Shown here one piece after another: positions 1 through 5,642 of a stretch of DNA of 5,705 nucleotides. Position 1 is the stretch's first letter. Each line of letters starts with the position of its first letter. Under the pieces are notes generated by a model that did no database searches, had not been told where the DNA came from, and saw only the letters and a list, made by a program, of their open reading frames with translations. The stretch comes from Clostridia bacterium (GTDB taxonomy: Bacteria; Bacillota; Clostridia; Oscillospirales; Acutalibacteraceae), in assembly GCA_900754145.1 (NCBI GenBank), contig CAAEBW010000070.1:1-5705 (forward strand), in the 5' to 3' direction. The translations under genes and the position numbers were made by a program.

Positions 1-84
1 ATCGTCCGCGCTTTTAAGCGAGGCGATAAGCGAGTACATTTCGTCAATCATTATTTGAATTGCTTTTTTATCCGACATTGCCAT
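1..84 (-). CDS. Partial CDS, N-terminus only; possibly a YerC/TrpR-family regulator
   Basis: Only the first 26 to 28 codons are present; the gene continues past position 1. Two in-frame ATGs, at 84 and 78, could start it, giving MAMSDKKA or MSDKKA. The visible protein continues with IDEMYSLIASLKSADD. That spacing of acidic, aromatic and Ser-Leu-Lys residues recalls the N-terminus of YerC/YecD-type TrpR-like proteins (pattern DxLYxxIxSLKxxEE), but 28 residues cannot settle it. It follows the ABC ATPase gene at once: the ATPase stop TAG (90-88) is followed by one GTA codon and then the first ATG, all in one frame. No convincing Shine-Dalgarno precedes it (only GGTAATGG), so translation probably depends on coupling to the ATPase gene. 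It is probably the last visible member of the importer operon. Existence of the gene is fairly likely; the family is a guess. Confidence 0.5.
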   Translation of the reverse strand, partial: MAMSDKKAIQIMIDEMYSLIASLKSADD

Positions 85-87
85 TAC

Positions 88-846
88 CTAAAACGCTTCA
101 AGGGATTTGTTTAAAAAGCTCCTGGTTTTTTCAGATTTGGGGCTTACGAATACCTCTTCGGGGGTGCCGTATTCCTCAATGAATCCGTCCGCCATAAAGA
201 GCACCTTGTCCGAAACATTTTTCGCAAACTCCATCTCGTGGGTGACGACTATCATTGTACTGTCGGTATTTTTAAGTCCTTTTATAACCTTTAAAACCTC
301 GCCCGTAAGCTCGGGGTCAAGTGCGGAGGTAGGCTCGTCAAAGCAGAGAATATCGGGTTCAAGCGCTAAGGCGCGGGCTATTGCGACACGCTGCTGCTGA
401 CCGCCCGAAAGCTCGCAGGGGTAGTTTGCAATTTTTTCGGTAAGTCCCACGCGGTCAATAAGCGCGCGGGCTTTGGTTTCAATTTCCTCGGGTGTTCCGC
501 GCTTTAAAAGGGTGGGGGCGAGCATTACGTTTTTAAGCACATTATACTGCGGAAAAAGATTAAAGGACTGGAATACAAGCCCGAAATGAAGACGGTTTTT
601 TCTTATCTCGCTGTCATTCAGTTTTTTGGCGCTTTTACCGTCAAATATCGTTTCGCCGTTTACCGATATTGTTCCGCTGTCGGCAAATTCAAGGAAGTTA
701 AGACAGCGAAGCAGGGTAGTTTTTCCGCTTCCCGAAGAGCCGATAATCGACAAAACCTCGCCTTTATTAAGGGAAAAGCTTATACCCTTTAAAACCTCGG
801 TTTTGCCGAAGCTTTTTTTAATATCTTTAATTTCTAACACAGGCAT
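88..846 (-). CDS. glnQ: Polar amino acid ABC transporter, ATP-binding subunit (GlnQ/HisP type)
   Basis: This is the cytoplasmic ATPase that powers uptake by the adjacent permease and binding lipoprotein. The 252 residues match the usual length and are complete: aromatic A-loop F13, Walker A GSSGSGKTT (36-44), Q-loop Gln93 in VFQSFNLFP, ABC signature LSGGQ (146-150), Walker B ILCFDEP with D170 and catalytic E171, D-loop SALD (174-177) and switch His203 in VVTHEM. The run after the Q-loop (FNLFPQYNVLKNVMLAP) is typical of the amino acid (COG1126) subgroup rather than of sugar or peptide transporters. The ATG at 846 is preceded by a near-perfect AAGGAGGG (853-860). Only 14 nt separate it from the permease stop, so the two are cotranscribed. 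glnQ is used as the family name; the sequence does not fix the transported amino acid. Confidence 0.95.
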   Translation of the reverse strand: MPVLEIKDIKKSFGKTEVLKGISFSLNKGEVLSIIGSSGSGKTTLLRCLNFLEFADSGTISVNGETIFDGKSAKKLNDSEIRKNRLHFGLVFQSFNLFPQYNVLKNVMLAPTLLKRGTPEEIETKARALIDRVGLTEKIANYPCELSGGQQQRVAIARALALEPDILCFDEPTSALDPELTGEVLKVIKGLKNTDSTMIVVTHEMEFAKNVSDKVLFMADGFIEEYGTPEEVFVSPKSEKTRSFLNKSLEAF

Positions 847-860
847 ATTTTTCCCTCCTT

Positions 861-1514
861 TTATGAAAAGTAGTTAAGCTTCTTTTCGATAAAGCCGAAA
901 AGTATGGTCAAAATTCCGCAGAAGGCGAGATAGAATATAGCCGTACAGAAAAGCGGCCATATAATTCCCGCACCCTTTATAAAGGACTGACCCGCCCAGA
1001 TAAGCTCGTAAACCGCGATAATGCGGGCAAGGGAGGTATCCTTTACAAGGGTGATTATCTCGTTGCTCATTGGCGGAATAATGCGTTTTACCACCTGCAA
1101 AAGAATAATCTTAAAGAATATCTGGCGCTTTGTCATACCCAGCACCTGTCCCGCTTCGGACTGGCCTTTTGATATGCTTTCAATACCGCCTCGGTAAATC
1201 TCCGAAAAATAGCAGGAGTAATTTATTATAAAGGCGACAAGCACCGCGGTCATTCTGCCGTTACTTCCGCCCCATATATTATTGCCGAAAATAAGCCCCG
1301 GCCCGTAATATATTACTATTAATTGGAGCATTAAGGGCGTACCGCGGATTATCCAAACAACGGTTTTTACAAATGCCTTAAGGGGCAAAAAGCGGCTCAT
1401 TGAGCCGAACGCGATTATAAGCCCTAAGGGCAGAGCGCCCAAAAGGGTGAGTCCGAATATTTGCAGGGTTACAAGAAAGCCCTCGCACAGTGCCTTAAAT
1501 ACTACCGAAACCAT
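861..1514 (-). CDS. Polar amino acid ABC transporter, permease subunit (HisM/GlnP type)
   Basis: This is the integral membrane subunit of an amino acid importer; with a single permease gene in the operon it presumably acts as a homodimer. The 217 residues are normal for the family. Hydrophobic segments lie at about 12-37, 50-71, 88-106, 150-172 and 183-209. Family hallmarks are the TLQIFGLTLLGALPLGLIIA-like first segment, RGTPLMLQLIVIYYG (57-71), and the cytoplasmic coupling loop SEAGQVLGMTKRQIFFKIILLQ (119-140, in the EAAxxxG motif the third residue is Gly). RIIPPMSNEIITLVKDTSL (144-162) is highly typical of HisMQ permeases. The ATG at 1514 has the Shine-Dalgarno AAAGGAAT at 1521-1528. The gene lies 67 nt after the binding-protein stop, with a stem-loop in that gap, and 14 nt before the ATPase gene. 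Substrate is not identifiable from the permease. Confidence 0.94.
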   Translation of the reverse strand: MVSVVFKALCEGFLVTLQIFGLTLLGALPLGLIIAFGSMSRFLPLKAFVKTVVWIIRGTPLMLQLIVIYYGPGLIFGNNIWGGSNGRMTAVLVAFIINYSCYFSEIYRGGIESISKGQSEAGQVLGMTKRQIFFKIILLQVVKRIIPPMSNEIITLVKDTSLARIIAVYELIWAGQSFIKGAGIIWPLFCTAIFYLAFCGILTILFGFIEKKLNYFS

Positions 1515-1547
1515 ATTTCAATTCCTTTATATGTATAGTGTCAAATA

Positions 1548-1571
1548 AGGCAGAGAGCGTACCCTCTGCCT
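1548..1571 (-). terminator. Intergenic stem-loop between binding-protein and permease genes (attenuator or mRNA-stabilising hairpin)
   Basis: An 8-bp perfect stem (AGGCAGAG pairing with CTCTGCCT) encloses an 8-nt loop. It begins 10 nt after the binding-protein stop codon. In the minus-strand transcript it is followed by TATTTGACAC, which is too poor in U for a full terminator, so partial termination or protection of the upstream message from 3' exonucleases is more likely. Such hairpins are common after binding-protein genes in ABC importer operons, where more binding protein than membrane components is made. The stem is certain from sequence; its effect is inferred. Confidence 0.65.
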
Positions 1572-1581
1572 GAAAAATCAA

Positions 1582-2397
1582 TTACTTCTGTTCGAGAATT
1601 GACTCCTGAACGCCGTATGTCTTGGCGGTTTCCATCATACTGCCGTCCGCATAAGTAGTCTTAAAGAACTCGTTGAGCTTTTCGGTAAGGTCAGAGCCCT
1701 TTCTGAAGCCTACGCCGAAATTCTCCTCCTCGGCAACACCTACGGTGTAGGTGAGGTTTTCATAGCTTGTGCCTTCGCCGATTACCGCGCCCGCCATAAT
1801 AAGGTCGATAACAGCCGCGTCCGAGGTGCCTGCCGCAACCTCCATTAAAGCGTCCGCCTGAGCGGTAACAGCGGTCACCTTGTAGTTAAGCGCCTCAAGA
1901 GCGTCCTCGCCCGCAGAGCCTGCCTCAGCCGCAAAGTTTAAGTCCTTAACGCTTTCGAGGGTCTGATATTTATCAGCCTTGTCCTTGGGAACTACTACAA
2001 CCTGAGTATTCTTTAAGTAAGCGTTTGTGACCAACATTCCGTTTTTAACCTCATCGCCGATGGTCATACCGTTCCATACGCAGTCGATACTGCCGGAGTT
2101 AAGCTCCATAATCTTGTTGTCCCAGTCGATAACAACGAATTCCGCTTCAACGCCCAAGGTCTTTGCAAACGCTCTTGCCATATCTGCGTCAAAGCCGACC
2201 CACTCGCCGCTGCCCTTGATCTCTTCGTAATCAAGCGGAGCGTAGTCGGTGATTCCGATTACAAGCTTGCCGTTATTCTTAACGGTTTCGCTGTCTGACT
2301 TAGAGGCTGTACCGTCGCTTGATGTGGTTTCGCCGCCGCAGCCCGCAAACGCAAAAAGCATACACGCGGTCATTAACAATGCCAATAATTTTTTCAT
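1582..2397 (-). CDS. Polar amino acid ABC transporter, substrate-binding lipoprotein
   Basis: This is the extracytoplasmic receptor that captures an amino acid and delivers it to the permease encoded next. The 271 residues start with a lipoprotein signal: basic MKK, a hydrophobic core, then lipobox FAGC with Cys20 as the predicted acylated residue. A Ser/Thr/Asp-rich linker (to about 40) follows. The SBP_bac_3 fold begins at KLVIGITDYAPLDY (44-57) and includes GEWVGFDADMARAFAKTLG (64-82), SGSIDCVWNGMTI (101-113) and AAVIDLIMAG (194-203). Asp198 aligns with the ligand amino-group Asp (D161 in HisJ). Where the family has the carboxylate-binding Arg (R77 in HisJ, in SxTxxR), an ungapped alignment puts Val117 (GDEVK). 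Substrate preference may therefore be unusual and is not assigned. The ATG at 2397 has AAAGGGG at 2407-2413. It is the first gene of its operon, with its own promoter. Confidence 0.94.
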   Translation of the reverse strand: MKKLLALLMTACMLFAFAGCGGETTSSDGTASKSDSETVKNNGKLVIGITDYAPLDYEEIKGSGEWVGFDADMARAFAKTLGVEAEFVVIDWDNKIMELNSGSIDCVWNGMTIGDEVKNGMLVTNAYLKNTQVVVVPKDKADKYQTLESVKDLNFAAEAGSAGEDALEALNYKVTAVTAQADALMEVAAGTSDAAVIDLIMAGAVIGEGTSYENLTYTVGVAEEENFGVGFRKGSDLTEKLNEFFKTTYADGSMMETAKTYGVQESILEQK

Positions 2398-2429
2398 TTT
2401 CTTCTACCCCTTTGGTATTTAATGAATAC

Positions 2430-2458
2430 ATTATACTTTATTTCGATAAAGTTGTAAA
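2430..2458 (-). promoter_or_regulatory. Sigma-A type promoter of the amino acid importer operon
   Basis: On the minus strand, a -35 TTTACA (2458-2453) and a perfect -10 TATAAT (2435-2430) are separated by exactly 17 bp. Transcription would begin near 2423, leaving a leader of about 25 nt before the ATG at 2397. This is too short for a riboswitch, so any regulation is likely by a DNA-binding protein. The promoter starts 16 bp after the end of the upstream operon's terminator stem. Confidence 0.85.
2435..2452. promoter_or_regulatory. Inverted repeat in the promoter spacer, candidate repressor operator
   Basis: A perfect 7-bp dyad, ACTTTAT and ATAAAGT around a 4-nt centre, fills the spacer between the -35 and -10 boxes and overlaps the first base of TATAAT. 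A dimeric regulator bound here would block RNA polymerase. I could not match it to a known box (ArgR, CodY and CymR consensus sequences do not fit well). AT-rich dyads also arise by chance, so the role is tentative. Confidence 0.45.
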
Positions 2459-2467
2459 GTGTTTTTT

Positions 2468-2509
2468 AAAAAATAAAGCATTTTTATCACAAAATAATAA
2501 AAATGCTTT
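2468..2509 (-). terminator. Intrinsic terminator after pgeF
   Basis: A perfect 13-bp stem (AAAGCATTTTTAT with ATAAAAATGCTTT, 2509-2497 and 2487-2475) has a 9-nt loop and, in the minus-strand transcript, runs into A followed by six U residues (2473-2468). It starts 6 nt after the pgeF stop codon. The other side of the stem (2510 onward on the plus strand) has no T-tract, so it acts on minus-strand transcription only. It cleanly separates the polysaccharide-regulation operon from the importer operon. Confidence 0.92.
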
Positions 2510-2515
2510 GATGGA

Positions 2516-3337
2516 TTAGATCAATTCAATAATCGCGGCGAGGTTGCCCCGCTTGCCGCCTGTCGCTCGGTGGGAGTGAAGCTCGGTATGATTACAGCAG
2601 GTGCAAAGGTCGGAGACATCAATATTATCAGGGCTTATCCCCGCGTTTACAAGTGTCTGCCTGTTAGCCTCTTTAAGGTCTAACATATATTTTCCGTTTT
2701 GCTTTGGAAAAACTATGTTATCAAGCTCTAGATAAGGAATTTTCTTAAATTCGCCTATAACGGGGTCGTCAACCTCGTAACAGCAAACGCCGATTGCGGG
2801 GCCGATAGCGGCGATAATGTTTTTAGGCTCACAGCCGTATTCGTTTACCATTTTTTCTACCGTCACGCGCCCGATTTCCTTAACCGTACCGCGCCAGCCC
2901 GCGTGGGAGGTTGCGATTACCTTTTTCACGGGGTCGCAAAATAAAAGGGGAGTGCAGTCGGCGTACTGGGTTACAAGCGCAACGCCTTTTCGGTCGGTTA
3001 TAAGTCCGTCAACATCATTGAAGGATTCTTTAAAAATACCGGTTCCGCAGTCCCTCTCCGTGACCTCTTTAACATTGTTTGTATGGGTCTGACGGCTTAG
3101 AACAAGGTGATTTATATCAATTCCCGCACAGGCGCAAAGTCTTTTATAATTTTCGAGCACATTTTCTCTCTTATCTCCGCCCGAAAGGCTTAAATTCATA
3201 GCCGCATACTGTCCTGTGCTTATGCCGCCCAAACGTGTAGAAAACAGATGGCGCACTGCGCCGCATTTTTGGAGCTTTGGAAAGGTGATATATGTTACCC
3301 CGTCCTTATCGTGAATATTCACTGTTGAGCTTTTCAT
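2516..3337 (-). CDS. pgeF: Peptidoglycan editing factor PgeF (YfiH/DUF152, multicopper polyphenol oxidoreductase-like)
   Basis: Members of this family remove misincorporated Ser from peptidoglycan precursors in E. coli (PgeF) and were earlier described as laccase-like or purine-nucleoside-cleaving enzymes. The 273 residues match the family. The metal and active-site triad is visible: His85 in LSRQTHTNNV, Cys128 in QYADCTPLLF and His145 in SHAGWRG. Other hallmarks are FSTRLGG (32-38), DGLITDRKGVAL (110-121), AAIGPAIGVCCYEV (176-189), DLCTCC (243-248) and SHRATGGKRG (255-264). The ATG at 3337 has GAGGGAGA at 3343-3350, and no other Met occurs before the conserved FSTRLGG. It overlaps the end of the phosphatase gene by 32 nt and ends just before a terminator, so it is the last gene of the polysaccharide-regulation operon. 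Family assignment is secure; the exact substrate in this organism is not shown. Confidence 0.95.
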   Translation of the reverse strand: MKSSTVNIHDKDGVTYITFPKLQKCGAVRHLFSTRLGGISTGQYAAMNLSLSGGDKRENVLENYKRLCACAGIDINHLVLSRQTHTNNVKEVTERDCGTGIFKESFNDVDGLITDRKGVALVTQYADCTPLLFCDPVKKVIATSHAGWRGTVKEIGRVTVEKMVNEYGCEPKNIIAAIGPAIGVCCYEVDDPVIGEFKKIPYLELDNIVFPKQNGKYMLDLKEANRQTLVNAGISPDNIDVSDLCTCCNHTELHSHRATGGKRGNLAAIIELI

Positions 3338-4058
3338 ATGATTCTCCCTCTTGAGTTAGCTTATCTAACAGTATCTGTGAATTGCGTATAAAGCCGCTTG
3401 CATATTCCGCGCCCAGCTTATCCGAAATATATTCCAGTGCCTTTTTCATTTTAGGCGGTCTTGTGTCGGTAGAATGGGAGTCGGTTGCCAAAAAATTTAC
3501 ATATCCTTTTTTAATTAGCTTTTCGGCGGTTTTACCGTAAGTGTTTGAGAAAAAGGAGGAGGCGTTGACCTGTGTCGGTATCTTTTCGTTTTTTATGAAT
3601 TTTAAGAGCTTTTTAAACATAGGGGCTCTGTAATATCTTTCTATGTGTGCTATTATGGGTATTATACCGGATTTATTTTTCAAGTCGCTCATATCTTCAA
3701 AAAAGGACTCGGAAATGCAGTCATCGGCAAGCTCAAGCAAGAGATAACGCGAACCGTTAAGGCAAAAATCGGGAATAGCCTCGCTTGTGCCTATATAGCG
3801 GTAGTAGAGAACCTCGCTGCCAAGCAAAATCCGCGGTAAATTTTTACCCTCGGCGGCGGTGCATAGCTCCTTGAAGGCTTTCTCGGTCCGCGCTTTAAAA
3901 TCATCCAAATTATCTGAATCGGCATAAAAATGCGGCGTAGCGATAACGTCTGTAATTCCGTCATTTTTCATCATTTCAAGTAGCTTCAAGGCTTCGTTTA
4001 TATCCTTTGCACCGTCGTCTACGGCGGGGAGTATATGTGAATGAATATCAAGTAAAAT
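3306..4058 (-). CDS. cpsB: CpsB/YwqE-type PHP phosphotyrosine-protein phosphatase, probable AUU start
   Basis: This manganese-type PHP phosphatase dephosphorylates the BY-kinase encoded just upstream, resetting the polysaccharide assembly cycle. Starting at ATT (4058) gives 250 residues, the usual CpsB length. Metal-site motifs then appear in order: DIHSHILPAVDDG with His6, His8 and Asp15; ATPH with His43; GSE with Glu82; IAHIERY with His138 (families usually have AHPERY); and ATDSH with Asp193 and His195, followed by RPP. The first conventional in-frame start, TTG at 3989, would remove HxH and DDG. Upstream there is no in-frame ATG, GTG or TTG before the stop at 4154-4152. GGAGG (4066-4070) sits 7 nt from the ATT, so ATT is the best start. 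A sequencing error, or a point change from ATG, remains possible. Two hairpins lie between the kinase gene and this one. The 3' end overlaps pgeF by 32 nt. Confidence 0.88.
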   Translation of the reverse strand: MLLDIHSHILPAVDDGAKDINEALKLLEMMKNDGITDVIATPHFYADSDNLDDFKARTEKAFKELCTAAEGKNLPRILLGSEVLYYRYIGTSEAIPDFCLNGSRYLLLELADDCISESFFEDMSDLKNKSGIIPIIAHIERYYRAPMFKKLLKFIKNEKIPTQVNASSFFSNTYGKTAEKLIKKGYVNFLATDSHSTDTRPPKMKKALEYISDKLGAEYASGFIRNSQILLDKLTQEGESYEKLNSEYSR

Positions 4059-4081
4059 AGTTATTCCTCCAAAACAAGCAA

Positions 4082-4117
4082 AACGGACAGCCGCGAAATA
4101 ATCGGCGACCGCCCGTT
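4082..4117 (-). ncRNA. 13-bp hairpin in the kinase-phosphatase intergenic leader (candidate attenuator)
   Basis: In the minus-strand transcript AACGGGCGGUCGC (4117-4105) pairs along its whole length with GCGGCUGUCCGUU (4094-4082) around a 10-nt loop. Three of the 13 pairs are G-U, so the plus-strand RNA would carry three A-C mismatches instead: the structure belongs to the minus-strand message. It is followed by a broken U-rich stretch (UUGCUUGUUUU) and then the GGAGG of cpsB, so it resembles a leaky terminator. It leaves the ribosome binding site itself free. The role is inferred from structure and position. Confidence 0.6.
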
Positions 4118-4119
4118 CA

Positions 4120-4137
4120 GGCTGACGAATGTCAACC
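4120..4137 (-). ncRNA. Small 7-bp hairpin preceding the larger stem
   Basis: GGUUGAC (4137-4131) pairs with GUCAGCC (4126-4120) around the tetraloop AUUC, with one G-U pair. It starts 10 nt after the kinase stop codon and ends 2 nt before the 13-bp hairpin, so the two could stack. Its 3' arm contains CAGCC, which could instead pair with GGCUG in the 3' arm of the larger stem, a weak (5-bp) alternative fold. Confidence 0.5.
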
Positions 4138-4147
4138 GAGCTGAAAA

Positions 4148-4861
4148 TTAATTATCATAAGAACTGTAATATTTTTTCTGATAGTAACTTTTGCTGTAAT
4201 CGGAGCCGTTAAGTATAAGCCCGAGTATTTTAATATCAAGCTGCTTTGCGCTTGCTACTGCACGGCGAAGCGCCTCGTGGGTCGTAATTCCCGCGCGGAC
4301 AACAAAAGCAATTCCGCCGCATTTCTGAGCGATTACAAGAGAATCCGAAAGGAGATTTACAGGGGGAGTATCAAGAATTATATAATCGTATTTTTCGTTC
4401 AGTTCTTCGAGGAGTCGGTCAAACGAAGGGTCGCTGAAAATTTCAGTGGCGTTTTGAGGAATAGGACCCGTGGTCAAAACATCGAGTCTGGAATTGTAGC
4501 GACACACAGCCTCGTCAAAGGTTGAAACACCGTTTAGAATATTCATAATGCCGTCGTCATTTTTCATCTTTAATTTAGTGTGAATACTGGGACGGTGCAC
4601 ATCAGCGTCAATAAGAATAACCTTTTTGTTGATTTGAGAAAGCGAGATAGCAATATTAATTGAGGTGGTGGATTTGCCCTCCGAAGCGTTCGGGCTTGAA
4701 ATTACCGCTGTTTTGCTGTTCTGCTTATGCAGTACGGAAATAAGGTTTGTGCGGATACTTTTATACGCTTCGGAAACTGCAAAGGGCACCTTTTTGAAGG
4801 TTTGATTGTCGGTTTTATCCTTTTCGGAGACTGCTGAGGATAGATTTTTACTATTTGCCAT
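4148..4861 (-). CDS. cpsD: CpsD/CapB-type BY-kinase (tyrosine-protein kinase of polysaccharide assembly)
   Basis: This cytoplasmic autophosphorylating tyrosine kinase pairs with the membrane adaptor encoded upstream to control exopolysaccharide or capsule chain length and export. From the ATG at 4861 it has 237 residues. Features in order: the oligomerisation motif EAYKSIR (31-37, Lys in place of the first Arg of ExxRxxR), Walker A SSPNASEGKST (55-65, Lys63), Walker A' VILIDADVHRP (81-91, Asp85 and Asp87), Walker B IILDTPP (161-167, Asp164) and a C-terminal Tyr cluster (Y222, Y226, Y227, Y231, Y232, Y235), the expected autophosphorylation sites. The ATG at 4861 has GGAGG (4870-4874) 8 nt away. 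An in-frame ATG at 4888 would add nine residues but lies upstream of that Shine-Dalgarno, and one at 4867 is too close to it. The start overlaps the end of the adaptor gene by 11 nt, implying translational coupling. Confidence 0.95.
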   Translation of the reverse strand: MANSKNLSSAVSEKDKTDNQTFKKVPFAVSEAYKSIRTNLISVLHKQNSKTAVISSPNASEGKSTTSINIAISLSQINKKVILIDADVHRPSIHTKLKMKNDDGIMNILNGVSTFDEAVCRYNSRLDVLTTGPIPQNATEIFSDPSFDRLLEELNEKYDYIILDTPPVNLLSDSLVIAQKCGGIAFVVRAGITTHEALRRAVASAKQLDIKILGLILNGSDYSKSYYQKKYYSSYDN

Positions 4862-5615
4862 TTGCATTCCCTCCTTTTGAATATGCATAGTATTTATTCC
4901 TTTTGTTGAAAGCGGCAGAAGAAAAATCGGGGATGTTGCCTAAAACAGTTAAATCATAGTTGGATTTAACATCATCCTCATTTTTTATAGTCGTATTAAA
5001 TATTGATATTAGGTAAATAACTGCATAAGACAGCAATACGCCCGCTAAAGCAGAGACAAATACCGTTTTTGAGGTTCGAGGATAAATTTTTACCGCCTTA
5101 TCTGCGGTTGTTGTTACCGCCGCAGTGGAATTAGGGATAAATTTAAGAATATAATCGGGAACAAGTTTTAAAAAACCGTTGACAAGGGCTTGAGCCTCTT
5201 CAGGCGTATCCGCTGTAAAGGTGGCATCAATAAAGAGGGTATCTTCACTGCGGCGCTTAACGGTGGCTCTGCCCATCAAATCAGTATATGTATATTTGTT
5301 CCCTAAATCAGACGCTAATTCTTTATATATATCGTTTGTGTTAAGAATATCAATAATTGTGTTTGAAAGCTGGAGAGAAGCGGCAATATCCGAAGTGCTT
5401 ACCTTGTTGCTTGTACTCTGCGATGAGCTGTTATTAATTATAGCACCGTTTGTAACAACAATAGACCCTGTCGAGGAGTACCTCGGAACGGCGATAAAAT
5501 TACAGTAAGAAAAAGCAACAATTGCCGCAACCAGAGCTACGGCTATTAAAATGTAAATATACCTTAATGCAAGCTTGAGCAGACCGATTAATGATATGTT
5601 ATTCACGGTATTCAT
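4851..5615 (-). CDS. cpsC: Wzz/CpsC-type polysaccharide co-polymerase, membrane adaptor of the BY-kinase
   Basis: This is a membrane protein of the Wzz/YveK/CapA family that sets polysaccharide chain length and activates the partner BY-kinase through its C-terminal cytoplasmic tail. It has 254 residues: a short cytoplasmic N-terminus with ISLIGLLKLALRY, membrane segment 1 (about 20-41), an extracellular domain beginning VPRYSSTGSIVV (43-54), a Pro-containing segment KIYPRTSK (176-183), and membrane segment 2 (about 185-206). The tail carries DLTVLGNIPDF (221-231), the usual (V)LGxIP motif. The ATG at 5615 is chosen because AAAGGGG lies at 5621-5627; a TTG at 5630 would place that Shine-Dalgarno inside the gene. 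The Ser/Asn-rich stretch at 61-76 is probably a surface loop. It is the first gene of its operon, with a promoter immediately upstream. Family assignment is secure; the polymer controlled is unknown. Confidence 0.92.
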   Translation of the reverse strand: MNTVNNISLIGLLKLALRYIYILIAVALVAAIVAFSYCNFIAVPRYSSTGSIVVTNGAIINNSSSQSTSNKVSTSDIAASLQLSNTIIDILNTNDIYKELASDLGNKYTYTDLMGRATVKRRSEDTLFIDATFTADTPEEAQALVNGFLKLVPDYILKFIPNSTAAVTTTADKAVKIYPRTSKTVFVSALAGVLLSYAVIYLISIFNTTIKNEDDVKSNYDLTVLGNIPDFSSAAFNKRNKYYAYSKGGNANGK

Positions 5616-5642
5616 ACTAACCCCTTTCAATGATTACAATTA

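Noticed and set aside
1516..1544. Internal promoter before the permease (TTGACA at 1544-1539)
   Set aside because: No -10-like hexamer occurs at 16-18 bp; the sequence at the 17-bp position is TTGAAA.
2398..2460. Riboswitch or T-box leader for the importer operon
   Set aside because: The predicted transcript leader is only about 25 nt, too short for any such element.
3306..3989. Starting cpsB at TTG 3989
   Set aside because: It would delete the HxH and DDG metal-binding segment, which is clearly encoded upstream in the same frame.
4059..4147. Known EAR element
   Set aside because: The position after the BY-kinase gene is the same, but the gap is shorter than EAR and I see no matching sequence; kept only as a positional analogy.
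4059..4151. Coding extension of cpsB upstream through the intergenic region
   Set aside because: The frame is open back to a stop at 4154-4152 but the translation resembles nothing in the family, has no usual start codon, and overlaps the hairpins; the GGAGG fits the start at 4058.
4862..4888. Starting cpsD at ATG 4888
   Set aside because: The strong Shine-Dalgarno at 4870-4874 lies downstream of it and fits the ATG at 4861.
107..5508. Several plus-strand open frames of roughly 64-97 codons (for example 107-400, 626-877, 2817-3092, 5221-5508)
   Set aside because: Each lies opposite a well-supported minus-strand gene of known family, none has a recognisable domain, and none forms a coherent operon.
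5616..5630. Starting cpsC at TTG 5630
   Set aside because: It would put the AAAGGGG ribosome binding site inside the coding region and leave almost no leader after the predicted transcription start.
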